From: Fictibacillus aquaticus
Lineage (GTDB): Bacteria; Bacillota; Bacilli; Bacillales; Fictibacillaceae
Length of the DNA stretch: 64,000 bases
Assembly: GCF_002245695.1 (NCBI RefSeq)
Contig: NZ_NOII01000003.1
Span: 124,001-188,000 of the forward strand
Reading direction: 5' to 3'
Position 1 is the stretch's first letter. Each line of letters starts with the position of its first letter. Positions 1-9,092 of this stretch are shown one piece after another. A program made the position numbers and the translations under genes. Under the pieces are notes generated by a model. That model saw only the letters and a program-made list of their open reading frames with translations. It ran no database searches and had not been told where the DNA came from.

Positions 1-3000
1 GGATTGCCTGTATCGGGCAGTTTTATTGAAGTTACAGATGCGAACGGAGTGCTTGCGGCAACCATTACTAGTGACCAAGATGGAGCGTTCAGGATCGACA
101 ATCTGCTGACAGGTCCGTTAAATGTCAGAGCAACAGCACGCAGCTATGGTTCTGCTACAGTCGGGGTTATTGTAAACGCCATGTCTGTTTCAACTGTTGA
201 GCTTTCCTTGCCGCCTGACCCTGGCAGTATTGCTGGAACGGTTACAAGACCTGACGGCACACCAGCCGGTAATACGACAATAAAGATAGTCGATAGGAAA
301 AATACAACTATTACATCGGTTATTACAGATGAAGATGGATCTTACGAGGTAGATGACCTTGATGAAGGACAGTACACGATTACAGCAAACAATACGAATT
401 CCGGCAGTGGGATCGGCAGCGGAATTGTTCTGCCGGATATGGAAACTGATGTAGATATTATATTAATTCCTGAAGGTGGAGTGGTGGAAGGAAATGTGAC
501 CAGCCGATCAACGGGTGAGCCGCTGATTGGAGCTTCGGTCGAGTTAAGGTCTGTATCTCCGTTTGGCCCTGTAATTGTTACAGCGCTGACAAACAGCACC
601 GGCAGCTATCGTTTTGACTTTGTTTCAACAGGCACGTACGCCATCGTTGTAACTAAAGAGAATTATGGATCTGAAATTGGATCTGTGCTCATTGAGAACG
701 GTGTCACGTATTCCCGTGATTTTGCGCTGACTCCGCTGCCTTCTAACGTTACAGGTGCCATCACAGCGAGGATTCCAAGCGTTCAAGCGGAGTCAGATAG
801 AGTTTCAGCAGCAGCTGATATAATCATTCCGCTCGTTAACACGGCTGTTCGTTTAATAGATGAGAACGGTGCGGAAATTGCTGCAGTGCAGACGAATGAG
901 GAAGGAACATACTTGGTTGAGAACTTTGCTGCCGGAATTTATTCCTTAAACACATTCAATGTAGATTATGAAACAAACAACATTGGCTTTTCGGTAAATC
1001 CTGGCCAGACTCAAATCGTAAATATTGAGCTCGTTGCTCTTCCTGGCACGCTGACAGGAACGATTGTTGATCTGCAGACAGGGCTGCCGATTGCCGGCGC
1101 GATTGTTCAGCTTGTTTTCGGAGCGAGTTTGCAGCCAGCGGGGCGTGGGGTGACGGACAACGCAGGCATTTACACCATTTTAGGATTGTCGCCTGGTTCG
1201 TATTCTCAAACGATGACAACGCCTAACTACAGCACGTTTACATCTGGAGCAAACATTTCGGCTAACGCAACGACTACTGTTGACGGGTTTTTACAGGGTG
1301 ATCCTGGTGTTGTCAGCGGGACCGTATCCGGCCCTGGCGGCGGTATTGGTGGAGCAGGTGTTAAAGTAATCGACGTGAACGGAACGGTTATCGGTTCTGC
1401 TGTTACAAATAACGACGGTACGTATTTTATTGGCAACCTGCCGGAAGGAACATTTGCGGTTACAGTAACGGCCCCTGACTTTTCAAGCGGTACACAGGGA
1501 GTAACGGTTGGACCAGGACAGACAGCGGATGTTTCCTTCGTTCTAACGCCTGATTCCGGCTCAATAACGGGATCAGTCATAGATGAAAACGGCGTACCGC
1601 TTGCTGGAGCGGTTGTGAATGTGCTGCTAAATGATGTCATTATTGCTTCAGCTGTTACAGATTTAAGCGGCGGCTATACATTTAGAGATTTGCTTCCAAA
1701 CACCTACCAAGTCACTGCAAATCTATCTGGCTATGGGATAACATCAGTTGGAGCGATCGTAACAAGCAATGCTGCAGCGGCGGCCAGCCTTACATTAACT
1801 ACGTTGTTTGGAAGCATTGCTGGGACGGTAACAGATGCAGGCGGTTCACCGATAACGGGCAGAAGCATTCAGATCAATCTCTACGACCAGAATAATAGCT
1901 TAATAACGACCGTTCTCGCCCAGTCGGATGGAACGTATGTCATCCCGCAGGTCAGACAAGGAAGCTATGTTATTACGGTTACTGTAAGAGGCTTTAATCC
2001 AGGGAATTTTGCAGCTGAGGTGACGCCGGGTGCACAGACAGCGGCTGATCTTTCGCTGACAGCAATTGGAGGGCGTTTGACTGTAAAAGTCGTGGATGCT
2101 ACTACGAGTGTGCCGGTTTCAGGCGTTGTGACAAATGTTTATAATGAGGCAGGTATACCAATTACAACAGCAATTACAGATCAGGAAGGCGCATTTACCC
2201 TGCAGAGCCTTGAGGAAGGAAGTGTCATTCTATCCACTGCTTCCCCAGGATACAGCAGTCTGTCGCAAGGAGCCATTATTGAGAATGGTGTGACGACAGA
2301 AGCCGTTTTGGCAATTTCGCCAGAAACAGGAGATTTAACGGGAACAATCACGGGTCCTGATGGGCTTCCGATCACGGGCGCTGTTATTCAGATCATCGAC
2401 GCCACCCGTGCTACCGTTAATACGGTATTGTCGCAATCCGATGGCACATATGCGGTGCTTGATCTTCTGCCAGGCATCTACACGATGACCGTGAGTGCAG
2501 CAGGCTTTGAACAGCTGTCACTAAGTGCGTTTATTGAAGCAAATGAAACGACAGTGACAGATATTACTCTCGCCTTTGAACCAGGAAGTGTCGAAGGAAT
2601 CGTGACAGATGCAGGTACGGGTGCCTTTATTTCAAGAGCAAACGTCGAGCTGAGGCTGATCAGCCCGTCCGGTCCGGTTATCGCTTCCACCATTACGGAC
2701 GTCCAAGGCAGGTATCGGTTTAACACGATCAGGAGCGGAACCTATACTGTTGTAGCTACTAACAGCAATTACGGTAATGATTCAGATTCTATATTTGTTG
2801 AACCAGGTCTCACCACATTTGCCGACCTTCAGCTGTCGCCGCTGACCTCAAGGGTAACAGGTACGATTACTGGTGATGGAGGACTGCCGCTGGTCAACAC
2901 ACTTGTGCGTGTTGCGGACTCAAATGGCACGGTCGTGGCAGAGATACAGACCGATATTGATGGACGCTATCTGGTCGAAGGGCTTCTACCCGGCGAATAC

Positions 3001-4215
3001 AGCCTTTCTGTCATCAACATTGATTACCGCAGCGAGGTGGTAGTTTTTACGGCTGAACCAAATTTAACGGCAGTTGTAGATGTCAGCCTGACTGCGCTGC
3101 CGAGTTTGTTCACTGGGTTTGTCACGGATGCCGAGACAGGGCTTCCAATCGTGGGAGCGATCGTGGAGACGTTTACACTGCAGACCAGTCCAGTTACGAG
3201 TGCGTCTTCTAGCGCTGAGTCACAGGTGCAGGACTCTGCACAGTCAGAAACAGCTGCTGCAGTGGAGGCGCAGGCAGTGGATGTTCTGGGCCGTCCGGTT
3301 GCCGTCGCATTAACGAATATTAATGGTTTTTATACGATTCCAGGGCTTAGCAATGGAACATATACGCTGAGAGCTTCGGCACAGGGATATGGTACGGATG
3401 GAAGACTTACTGTGCTGCCTGTTAATGCAACAGTAGAAGAGGATTTTGCACTTGTGGCAGGCACGGCTTCCATTTCGGGTACCGTGTTGATCGCGGGCAA
3501 TGGACCATTATTTAATGCATCTGTATCCGTGTTTACAGCTGACGGAGTTTTAGTAGCGAACGCAAGTACTAATCAAGAAGGGTTCTATTTTATCGGCAAT
3601 CTGCGTGCAGGAAGTTATCGAGTTTCGGCTGATGCGGATGGATATTTGGAGCAGTCGACTTCCGTGGAGCTTGATAATGGAGAAGTGCTGGAGGACGTAG
3701 ATTTTGCTTTAGTACCTGGAGCTGACGGCAACATCACAGGACAGGTGTCGGACAGCCGAACGGGGCGCCCGATTGTGGGGGCGGCTATACAGCTGTTCGA
3801 CCTCCGAGGGAATTTGGTTGCTGAGGTGGAAACGAATGAAGTGGGAATCTTCCTGCTAACAGGAATTTCAGCAGGCTTCTATACGTTAAGAGCATCTGCG
3901 GCAGGATACGTACCGTTCACAAGTGATGAGTTTGAGCTTGTGGCGGGAGAAACGCTCTTACTGCCAATTACACTGCGCGCGGTGAGGCCGATACCTCCTG
4001 TTAATGGGACGGCACTGTATTATATCCTCGTTGGCGGCGAACCGTTAGCGCTGGATAGTGCGGAATCACCGACTGCATTCCAGCTGGAGAACATTGATCC
4101 CGACAGAAACTGCGCCGTTTTCTCGTATGAAGCGGTTGTGGATGGAGGAGGCACGGTCAGGAGGTATATCACGTTTGATCTGACGTGCATCAGCATTATT
4201 CGGATAATAGAGTAG
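1..4215 (+). CDS. Giant carboxypeptidase-regulatory-like repeat protein, 5' truncated
   Basis: The reading frame is open from the window edge to the TAG at 4213, so the true start lies upstream and about 1404 residues are visible. It is built from about 14 tandem beta-sandwich repeats of roughly 80-100 residues with the CarboxypepD_reg/Cna-B pattern: G-x-(I/V)-x-G-x-V, then P(I/L)-x-GA-x-V, T-x-x-DG-x-(Y/F), and a final Y-x-(V/L)-x-A-x-x-x-GY. Domains 1-7 resemble domains 8-14 in order, so a seven-domain block appears duplicated. Composition is Thr/Ser/Val/Gly rich with almost no Cys, as expected for an extracellular stalk. The last ~70 residues (from RPIPPVNG) differ from the repeats, and there is no LPXTG sorting signal. 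A surface adhesin or exported structural protein is likely; the N-terminal functional part is not in view. Confidence 0.85.
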   Translation, partial: GLPVSGSFIEVTDANGVLAATITSDQDGAFRIDNLLTGPLNVRATARSYGSATVGVIVNAMSVSTVELSLPPDPGSIAGTVTRPDGTPAGNTTIKIVDRKNTTITSVITDEDGSYEVDDLDEGQYTITANNTNSGSGIGSGIVLPDMETDVDIILIPEGGVVEGNVTSRSTGEPLIGASVELRSVSPFGPVIVTALTNSTGSYRFDFVSTGTYAIVVTKENYGSEIGSVLIENGVTYSRDFALTPLPSNVTGAITARIPSVQAESDRVSAAADIIIPLVNTAVRLIDENGAEIAAVQTNEEGTYLVENFAAGIYSLNTFNVDYETNNIGFSVNPGQTQIVNIELVALPGTLTGTIVDLQTGLPIAGAIVQLVFGASLQPAGRGVTDNAGIYTILGLSPGSYSQTMTTPNYSTFTSGANISANATTTVDGFLQGDPGVVSGTVSGPGGGIGGAGVKVIDVNGTVIGSAVTNNDGTYFIGNLPEGTFAVTVTAPDFSSGTQGVTVGPGQTADVSFVLTPDSGSITGSVIDENGVPLAGAVVNVLLNDVIIASAVTDLSGGYTFRDLLPNTYQVTANLSGYGITSVGAIVTSNAAAAASLTLTTLFGSIAGTVTDAGGSPITGRSIQINLYDQNNSLITTVLAQSDGTYVIPQVRQGSYVITVTVRGFNPGNFAAEVTPGAQTAADLSLTAIGGRLTVKVVDATTSVPVSGVVTNVYNEAGIPITTAITDQEGAFTLQSLEEGSVILSTASPGYSSLSQGAIIENGVTTEAVLAISPETGDLTGTITGPDGLPITGAVIQIIDATRATVNTVLSQSDGTYAVLDLLPGIYTMTVSAAGFEQLSLSAFIEANETTVTDITLAFEPGSVEGIVTDAGTGAFISRANVELRLISPSGPVIASTITDVQGRYRFNTIRSGTYTVVATNSNYGNDSDSIFVEPGLTTFADLQLSPLTSRVTGTITGDGGLPLVNTLVRVADSNGTVVAEIQTDIDGRYLVEGLLPGEYSLSVINIDYRSEVVVFTAEPNLTAVVDVSLTALPSLFTGFVTDAETGLPIVGAIVETFTLQTSPVTSASSSAESQVQDSAQSETAAAVEAQAVDVLGRPVAVALTNINGFYTIPGLSNGTYTLRASAQGYGTDGRLTVLPVNATVEEDFALVAGTASISGTVLIAGNGPLFNASVSVFTADGVLVANASTNQEGFYFIGNLRAGSYRVSADADGYLEQSTSVELDNGEVLEDVDFALVPGADGNITGQVSDSRTGRPIVGAAIQLFDLRGNLVAEVETNEVGIFLLTGISAGFYTLRASAAGYVPFTSDEFELVAGETLLLPITLRAVRPIPPVNGTALYYILVGGEPLALDSAESPTAFQLENIDPDRNCAVFSYEAVVDGGGTVRRYITFDLTCISIIRIIE

Positions 4216-4224
4216 CATGAAGAG

Positions 4225-4256
4225 AAGGTGTCCCGAGTGCGGGACACCTTCTTTGC
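4225..4256 (+). terminator. Rho-independent terminator after the repeat protein
   Basis: The inverted repeat AAGGTGTCCCG/CGGGACACCTT (4225-4250) with a short GAGT-type loop is followed by CTTTG, 9 bases after the stop codon. Confidence 0.75.
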
Positions 4257-4290
4257 TGTTTTGAGCTTGTTTGGGAGAGGGTGTAGGCAG

Positions 4291-4441
4291 TTTATTTGCA
4301 GATTTCAGAGTTTTATTTGCGAATTTCGAGTAATTATTTGCAAATCCCGGAGGTTTATTTGTAAATCTAAAAATTTGTTTGCAGCTCAAATTTTTATTTA
4401 TTTTTCGACACATTTATTTGCAGCAAATCAGTCTTATTTGC
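4291..4441. repeat. Phased 20-21 base array A (core TTATTTGC)
   Basis: TTATTTGC or a one- to two-base variant starts at 4292, 4313, 4334, 4355, 4375, 4394, 4414 and 4434, giving spacings of 21, 21, 21, 20, 19, 20 and 20. Bases between cores are not conserved. It lies between the terminator of the repeat protein and the 3' end of serA. Read on the minus strand the core is GCAAATAA, the same as in array C (39809). An ORF crosses it but has no ribosome site and only reflects the heptad-like period. Confidence 0.8.
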
Positions 4442-4480
4442 GCCTGCTCGCCGGCTACCACTCCACATCACAAACACGAA

Positions 4481-6079
4481 TCACAATGCATCTTCCCCCA
4501 GCTCAAGCAGCTGCGCCTCGTTCAACCCGCCGACCTGCTCAAGCTCTGCGATGACCTCATTGCCAAGCTTTTTATCCAGCGACAGCACCATGATCGCCTC
4601 GCCGCCCTTATCCGTTCGGCCGACCTGCATCGTGCCGATATTGATATCATGGCTGCCGAGCAGTGAGCCGACTTTCCCGATCATGCCGGGAACATCGTTA
4701 TGCTTGATGAAAAGCAGATGGCTTTCTGGCCTGATGTCGATATGGTAATGGTTCAGCTTCACGATTCGTGCGCCGTATCCGTTCAGGACAGTAGCGCCGA
4801 TGACCGCTGTTTCTCCCTGGTTGTGAACACGCAGCTCGATATAGTTGGCGAAGCCCTTGCTGCGCGTATTTTTCTCGACGTTGTACGGGATATCCTGTTC
4901 TTTTAACAGATGAAGGGCATTGATCAGGTTCACAGAGTCGGTCAGGTGGTGGGAGAGCAGCCCCTTGATCATCGTCCGGGTGAGTAGATCGGTATCCTCG
5001 GCGACAAGATCACCTTGATACGTGATGTCGATCTTATCTGGTGCATGCTTCAATAGTTGAATGACCAGCTGGCCGATCTGTTCGCCGAGCTTTAAGTACG
5101 GCGCCATCTTTTCCTGCTTTTGCTTGGAGATGGCGGGCATGTTCACTGCATGGCGGATATTTTTCGCTTCTAAAATTTCAATGATTTCCGCGCTGACCTC
5201 CTGCGCCACTTTTTCCTGTGCTTCGACTGTTGAAGCCGCTAGGTGAGGAGTCATGATAATCGCAGGATGTTTGAAAAGCCCCTTGTTTTCGGGAGGTTCG
5301 ATCTGAAAAACATCGAGTGCAGCGCCTGCTACATGCCCTGAATCAATCGCGGCAACCAATGCCTCTTCGTCAATAATCCCGCCGCGGGCACAGTTAATGA
5401 AGCGCACGCCTTGCTTCGTTTTTTGAATATATTCGGCGTCGACCAGGTTTCGAGTCGCGTTCGTGAGCGGTGTGTGGAGTGTGATGTAATCCGATTCTGC
5501 CGCGATCTCGTCTAACGTTGCTTTACGGATGCCCAGACTTTTTGCGCGTTCCTCGGTCAGGTAAGGGTCAAAGCCAAGTATCTCCATCTCGAAGCTTTTG
5601 CAGCGCTTTGCCACCTCGGTTCCGATTTTCCCCATTCCGACGATGCCAATCGATTTCTTATACAGCTCGACGCCTTGAAAAGCGCCGCGGTTCCATTCGC
5701 CGCTTGATGTGAGCTGGTGCGCCTGAGGGACGTTGCGCGAGAGTGCGAGCATCATCGCCATCGTGTGCTCTGCAGCCGCAATCGTGTTGGCGCCGGGTGC
5801 GTTGATGACGATTATGCCTTTTCGTGTGGCTGAATTTACGTCGATGTTATCGACACCGACCCCAGCACGTGCGATTACCTGCAGTCTGCCAGAGTGCTCG
5901 AGAATGTCCTGAGTCACCTTCGTTTGGCTGCGAACGATGAGCGCGTCATAGTTTCCGATGATTTCTTTTAGCTCTTCTGGCGGGATTCCAACCTTTTTAT
6001 CGACCGTAAAATCGTGGTGCTCATACAGGTCGATCAGTCCGTTATCGCTGATGCTGTCGGTTACAAGTACATTAAACAT
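4481..6079 (-). CDS. serA: D-3-phosphoglycerate dehydrogenase
   Basis: Catalyses NAD-dependent oxidation of 3-phosphoglycerate to 3-phosphohydroxypyruvate, the first step of serine synthesis. The 532 residues match long-form SerA: N-terminal substrate-binding part, Rossmann fold with GMGKIG near residue 147, the NCARGG segment, the catalytic HLAAST region, then an intervening domain and a C-terminal ACT domain (HNDVPGMIGKVG...). The ACT domain suggests serine feedback. Translation starts at ATG (MFNVLVTDS) and overlaps the end of the upstream aminotransferase gene by 8 bases, so the two are probably translationally coupled. Both lie behind the T-box leader at 7340-7610. Confidence 0.95.
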   Translation of the reverse strand: MFNVLVTDSISDNGLIDLYEHHDFTVDKKVGIPPEELKEIIGNYDALIVRSQTKVTQDILEHSGRLQVIARAGVGVDNIDVNSATRKGIIVINAPGANTIAAAEHTMAMMLALSRNVPQAHQLTSSGEWNRGAFQGVELYKKSIGIVGMGKIGTEVAKRCKSFEMEILGFDPYLTEERAKSLGIRKATLDEIAAESDYITLHTPLTNATRNLVDAEYIQKTKQGVRFINCARGGIIDEEALVAAIDSGHVAGAALDVFQIEPPENKGLFKHPAIIMTPHLAASTVEAQEKVAQEVSAEIIEILEAKNIRHAVNMPAISKQKQEKMAPYLKLGEQIGQLVIQLLKHAPDKIDITYQGDLVAEDTDLLTRTMIKGLLSHHLTDSVNLINALHLLKEQDIPYNVEKNTRSKGFANYIELRVHNQGETAVIGATVLNGYGARIVKLNHYHIDIRPESHLLFIKHNDVPGMIGKVGSLLGSHDINIGTMQVGRTDKGGEAIMVLSLDKKLGNEVIAELEQVGGLNEAQLLELGEDAL

Positions 6080-7229
6080 GTTGTATCCAAACCTCCTCTG
6101 CTTTTGCGGTTGCTTTTCCGAGCACGTTGTTTCCTGTCAGCTGCTGCGTCGCCATTTCGATCGCGTTTAATACTTGAAGCATGGAATACGGGGTGCTGTA
6201 GCCCATATGACCGATACGGATGATCTCGCCTTTTAGCTTCTTCTGGCCGCCGGCGATGCTCAACCCGTATTTATCAAGCAGCAGTTTCTTTAATTTCTTT
6301 GTTTCTTCCGTTGGTGTTCTGACGGCTGTAATGGTAGGGGATGCTGTTTCATCGCTCGTTAAAAGCGGCAGTTCCAATGCTTTCAATCCTTCGCGAAGCA
6401 TGTTCTTTAGCAGGTCATGGCGTTTGATGACTTGATCCAGGCCTTCTTCTTCAATCATCGCGCAGACTTCAATTGTTCCATTGATGAGTGATACGGCTGG
6501 TGTAAACGGTGTTGACTTTTCATTGTCATAAGAGGAGAAATAACGGTTCAGATCTAAGTAAAAGCGTTTCGTCTTATTGTTCTGGATGACTTTTCTGGCT
6601 TGGTCGCTGCATGCGAGAAAGGCGAGGCCAGGAGGAAGCATGAGCGCTTTTTGCGAGCCGGCTGCAAGAATATCGATGTTCCAGCCTGGCATATCGGCTT
6701 CTACGGCTCCGATGCAGCTGACACCGTCGACGATAAAGAGAGCATCTGTCAGCTCTTTTGTCACTTTGCCGAGCTCGTGCACAGGGTTGAGGACACCTGT
6801 TGATGTTTCACAATATGTTGCGATGACCGCTTTAATGTTCTTGTCTAACTGCTTTAGAAACGATTGTAGCTGGTCGGGTGAGCATGTTTTTCCCCACTCG
6901 ATATCAAGGCGGTGAACATTGGCGCCAAATGCTTCACAGATGCTCGCGAAACGGTCTCCGAACGCACCTGTCACGATTACGACGACATCATCGTTTTCTT
7001 CCAAGACATTCGCGGCGGCGGTTTCGAGCGCTGCCGTTCCGCTTCCGGAGATGATCGTGACCGGGTTATCTGAGCCGAAAACAGGCTGCAGGCGTGTGGC
7101 GGCTTGCTCAAGCAAAATCGGGAATTCCTGGCTGCGGTGGCCGATCATCGGCTTGTTCATCGCATACTGAACCCGTTCTGGAATCGGAGTCGGACCTGGA
7201 GTGTACAGAAACTGCTGGTTAAAAAGCAT
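6072..7229 (-). CDS. Class V PLP-dependent aminotransferase, probable serine-pathway transaminase
   Basis: A 385-residue member of the alanine-glyoxylate/serine-pyruvate aminotransferase family (TPGPTPIPERV at the N-terminus, SGSGTAALE for phosphate binding, SxxQKALMLPPG containing the PLP lysine). I start it at ATG 7229 (MLFNQQF), preceded by GAGGAGAG at good spacing; a longer upstream frame has no support and would run into the hairpin repeat. Placement directly upstream of serA under a T-box suggests that it supplies the phosphoserine transaminase step in place of classical SerC, or uses serine/glyoxylate. That role is inferred from context, not visible in the protein. Confidence 0.88.
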   Translation of the reverse strand: MLFNQQFLYTPGPTPIPERVQYAMNKPMIGHRSQEFPILLEQAATRLQPVFGSDNPVTIISGSGTAALETAAANVLEENDDVVVIVTGAFGDRFASICEAFGANVHRLDIEWGKTCSPDQLQSFLKQLDKNIKAVIATYCETSTGVLNPVHELGKVTKELTDALFIVDGVSCIGAVEADMPGWNIDILAAGSQKALMLPPGLAFLACSDQARKVIQNNKTKRFYLDLNRYFSSYDNEKSTPFTPAVSLINGTIEVCAMIEEEGLDQVIKRHDLLKNMLREGLKALELPLLTSDETASPTITAVRTPTEETKKLKKLLLDKYGLSIAGGQKKLKGEIIRIGHMGYSTPYSMLQVLNAIEMATQQLTGNNVLGKATAKAEEVWIQHV

Positions 7230-7257
7230 ATCTTTCTCTCCTCTCGATATTTGGAAT

Positions 7258-7326
7258 GGGGGTACGGTACCATTTAAGAAATTTGCTTTGTTTACGCCAG
7301 ATTGGTGCAAATGGTACCGTACCCCC
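7258..7326. repeat. Hairpin element R1 (GGGGTACGGTACC ends)
   Basis: Arms GGGGGTACGGTACCATTT (7258-7275) and AAATGGTACCGTACCCCC (7309-7326) are perfect inverted copies around a 33-base interior. It sits between the T-box attenuator and the ribosome site of the aminotransferase gene, so it is transcribed in the 5' leader and could fold in the mRNA. Related elements are at 13380, 39980, 42304, 54292, 56997 and 62695. Confidence 0.8.
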
Positions 7327-7339
7327 GAACTTGCTTAAA

Positions 7340-7610
7340 ATAAAAACGCCCCTCATAACAGACAGAGTTGTCGTGTTATGAGGGGCGTGGATATACGCGG
7401 TGCCACCCTCGTTTGTTACCACAGAAATGCAGTAACCTCGAGAGAGATAACGGCTACTTGCCGGACGTACCTACTAAGGTTTCAGCACGTCAGTTCCGAA
7501 TGGCTCAGGACTGTTAAAAAAAGCATCGGTTCGCAGCTACCACCGACTCTCTTAAGCTTCTTTTTAACGCCTCATTCGTCATTACTTTTTTGCATTTTTC
7601 AGAATATGTT
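7340..7610 (-). promoter_or_regulatory. T-box leader controlling the aminotransferase-serA operon
   Basis: On the minus strand the leader has AGAGAGTCGGTGG near its 5' end (Stem I region), the T-box sequence AGGGTGGCACCGCG (complement of 7396-7409), and then a terminator hairpin (arms 7346-7360 and 7374-7388) followed by a U run. T-boxes bind uncharged tRNA and relieve termination. A UCC serine codon (complement of 7508-7510) lies in a plausible specifier position followed by TGAGC, fitting control by tRNA-Ser. The leader itself is certain; the specifier assignment is tentative. Confidence 0.92.
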
Positions 7611-7614
7611 GACT

Positions 7615-7643
7615 AGTTTACCTTGTTTCTTTACCGTTGTAAA
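7615..7643 (-). promoter_or_regulatory. Sigma-A type promoter of the T-box operon
   Basis: On the minus strand TTTACA (7638-7643) and TAAACT (7615-7620) are separated by 17 bases, just upstream of the T-box leader. Confidence 0.55.
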
Positions 7644-7691
7644 GTGTAGAATTGACAAAAAGAAAAACCAAAGTGAGCGGGGAGAGATTAG

Positions 7692-8813
7692 ATGATAAGT
7701 ACTGTGCTTTTTGATGTAGACGGCGTTCTCTTAAGTGAGGAGCATTATTTCGATGCCTCAGCACTCACCGTTTGGGAGCTGTTACTAAGCGAAAATTATC
7801 TAGGGTTAGCTCCTAATCAATACCGGGTGGATGTTGCTTTTAGCGAGATCAAGCTTATCAGAGGCGAGGTGTTTCAGCATGATCAGGTTCTGTCCTTCTT
7901 AAAATCAAGAGGACTGAACGCAAACTGGGACATGATTTATCTGACGTTCAGCTGCCAGCTGATCGAGCTTTTGGCGCAGCTTGATGATAAAGAAAAAACG
8001 GCAAAATGGCTGAGTGCGCCAATTGACCGCGGAGTTTTGCAGGAAATTGGCCAGGCGCTGCGCGCTGCGGATGTGGAGATCCGTTATGAAGCATTTTTGG
8101 AGAATTTTAAGGATACTCCGGAAACGAAGCAGTGCTTGATGAAGCATCTCGATTTGCTGGCGGATGAAAAGCTTGGAGTAGAAACGTCCATTTTTAGAGA
8201 AAAAGGTGCATTATGGTCGGTTTGCGAGCATGTGTCGCAGGAATGGTATGTCGGGGATGAGCATGTGCTGCAATCGACAGGGCGAGAGAGTGTGCAAACA
8301 GGGAAAAAAGGTTTCCTGGCAGATGAAAAAACGCTTGCTCCGGCTGAGGAGATTGCAGGGCTTTTCCGCGGTCTGCTTGATGCAGGCGTGAAGATCGGGA
8401 TCGGAACAGGACGTCCGCAGCTGGAGACCATTCAGCCTTTTCAGCACCTTGACTGGCTGCAATTTTTCGATGAAAATACGGTCATTACTGCAGATGACGT
8501 TTTGGCAGCGCAAAAGACGAACCCGGAGAGAGGGTCGCTGTCTAAGCCGCATCCGTTCACATACGTGATGGCGCTGAACGGCCGCGATAAGGGTGAGAGT
8601 GCTAGTTTAAAAGCGCAGCTGCCGTACGAAGGCGCGGGCGAAGTGCTCGTTGTAGGAGATTCATTGGCTGACTTGATCGCAGCGCGTGAGATCGGCTGCC
8701 AGTTCGCCGCTGTTCTGACGGGGCTATCGGGCGAAAAAGCTCGGGCGGATTTTGAAAAACACGAGGCGGATTACATTTTGAGTGATGTGATGGAGCTGAA
8801 GAGGCTGTTTTAA
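7692..8813 (+). CDS. HAD-superfamily hydrolase
   Basis: The N-terminus FDVDGVLLSE gives the HAD motif I (DxDG), and VVGDSLADLIAA near residue 320 gives the motif IV acidic pair; GIGTGRP may serve as motif II. The 373-residue length is larger than a standard phosphatase of this family because of a long insert after motif I (residues ~15-200), which suggests an extended cap domain. ATG follows a GGGGAGAG ribosome site. It stands alone, divergent from the T-box operon. The substrate cannot be told from sequence. Confidence 0.85.
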   Translation: MISTVLFDVDGVLLSEEHYFDASALTVWELLLSENYLGLAPNQYRVDVAFSEIKLIRGEVFQHDQVLSFLKSRGLNANWDMIYLTFSCQLIELLAQLDDKEKTAKWLSAPIDRGVLQEIGQALRAADVEIRYEAFLENFKDTPETKQCLMKHLDLLADEKLGVETSIFREKGALWSVCEHVSQEWYVGDEHVLQSTGRESVQTGKKGFLADEKTLAPAEEIAGLFRGLLDAGVKIGIGTGRPQLETIQPFQHLDWLQFFDENTVITADDVLAAQKTNPERGSLSKPHPFTYVMALNGRDKGESASLKAQLPYEGAGEVLVVGDSLADLIAAREIGCQFAAVLTGLSGEKARADFEKHEADYILSDVMELKRLF

Positions 8814-8826
8814 CGGCGACGCAATT

Positions 8827-8943
8827 ATAAGCTGTCAGAAAAAATATTTGGGCCGTCACTGAATTTTTATGAGCCGTTAAAAAACCTATATAAGCCCACT
8901 ATGAAAATATATAAGCTATCACTAGCGATATATGAGCTAAACA
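8827..8943. repeat. Phased 21 base array F (core TATAAGC/TATGAGC)
   Basis: Six copies of a core like TATAAGCTGTCA or TATGAGCCGTTA have their GC at 8831, 8852, 8873, 8894, 8915 and 8936, exactly 21 bases apart each time, with variable A/T-rich bases between. It begins 14 bases after the HAD gene stop. On the minus strand several copies read GCTCATAA or GCTTATAT. Confidence 0.85.
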
Positions 8944-8973
8944 CTGCTGCACAACTATTATAGTTTGAAAAAT

Positions 8974-9010
8974 AAACAGGGTTCTCTTCCAATGAGACCC
9001 TGTTTTCTTT
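8974..9010 (+). terminator. Rho-independent terminator
   Basis: AAACAGGGTTCTC and GAGACCCTGTTTTC form a hairpin followed by TTT, downstream of array F and upstream of the lipoprotein gene. The rest of the 8814-9092 intergenic stretch is array F and a ribosome site. Confidence 0.7.
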
Positions 9011-9092
9011 GTTTTGGGGTTAGAAAGGCAATGCTTTTGGGTATTAAAATTCGTGATGGGAGTGGAAATTTTTAGAAGGAGCCCGTGATTGC

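Noticed and set aside
3119-3313. Small plus-strand ORF inside the repeat-protein gene
   Set aside because: Out-of-frame shadow of the large gene.
4228-4554. ORF of 108 codons through array A with heptad-like FIC repeats
   Set aside because: No ribosome site; the heptads come from the 21-base period, and the phase slips to 20 and 19 bases, which a real protein repeat would not tolerate.
7692-7700. Clear sigma-A promoter for the HAD gene
   Set aside because: Only a weak TTGTTT-N18-TAGAAT (7623-7652) was found, overlapping the divergent promoter; not strong enough to list.
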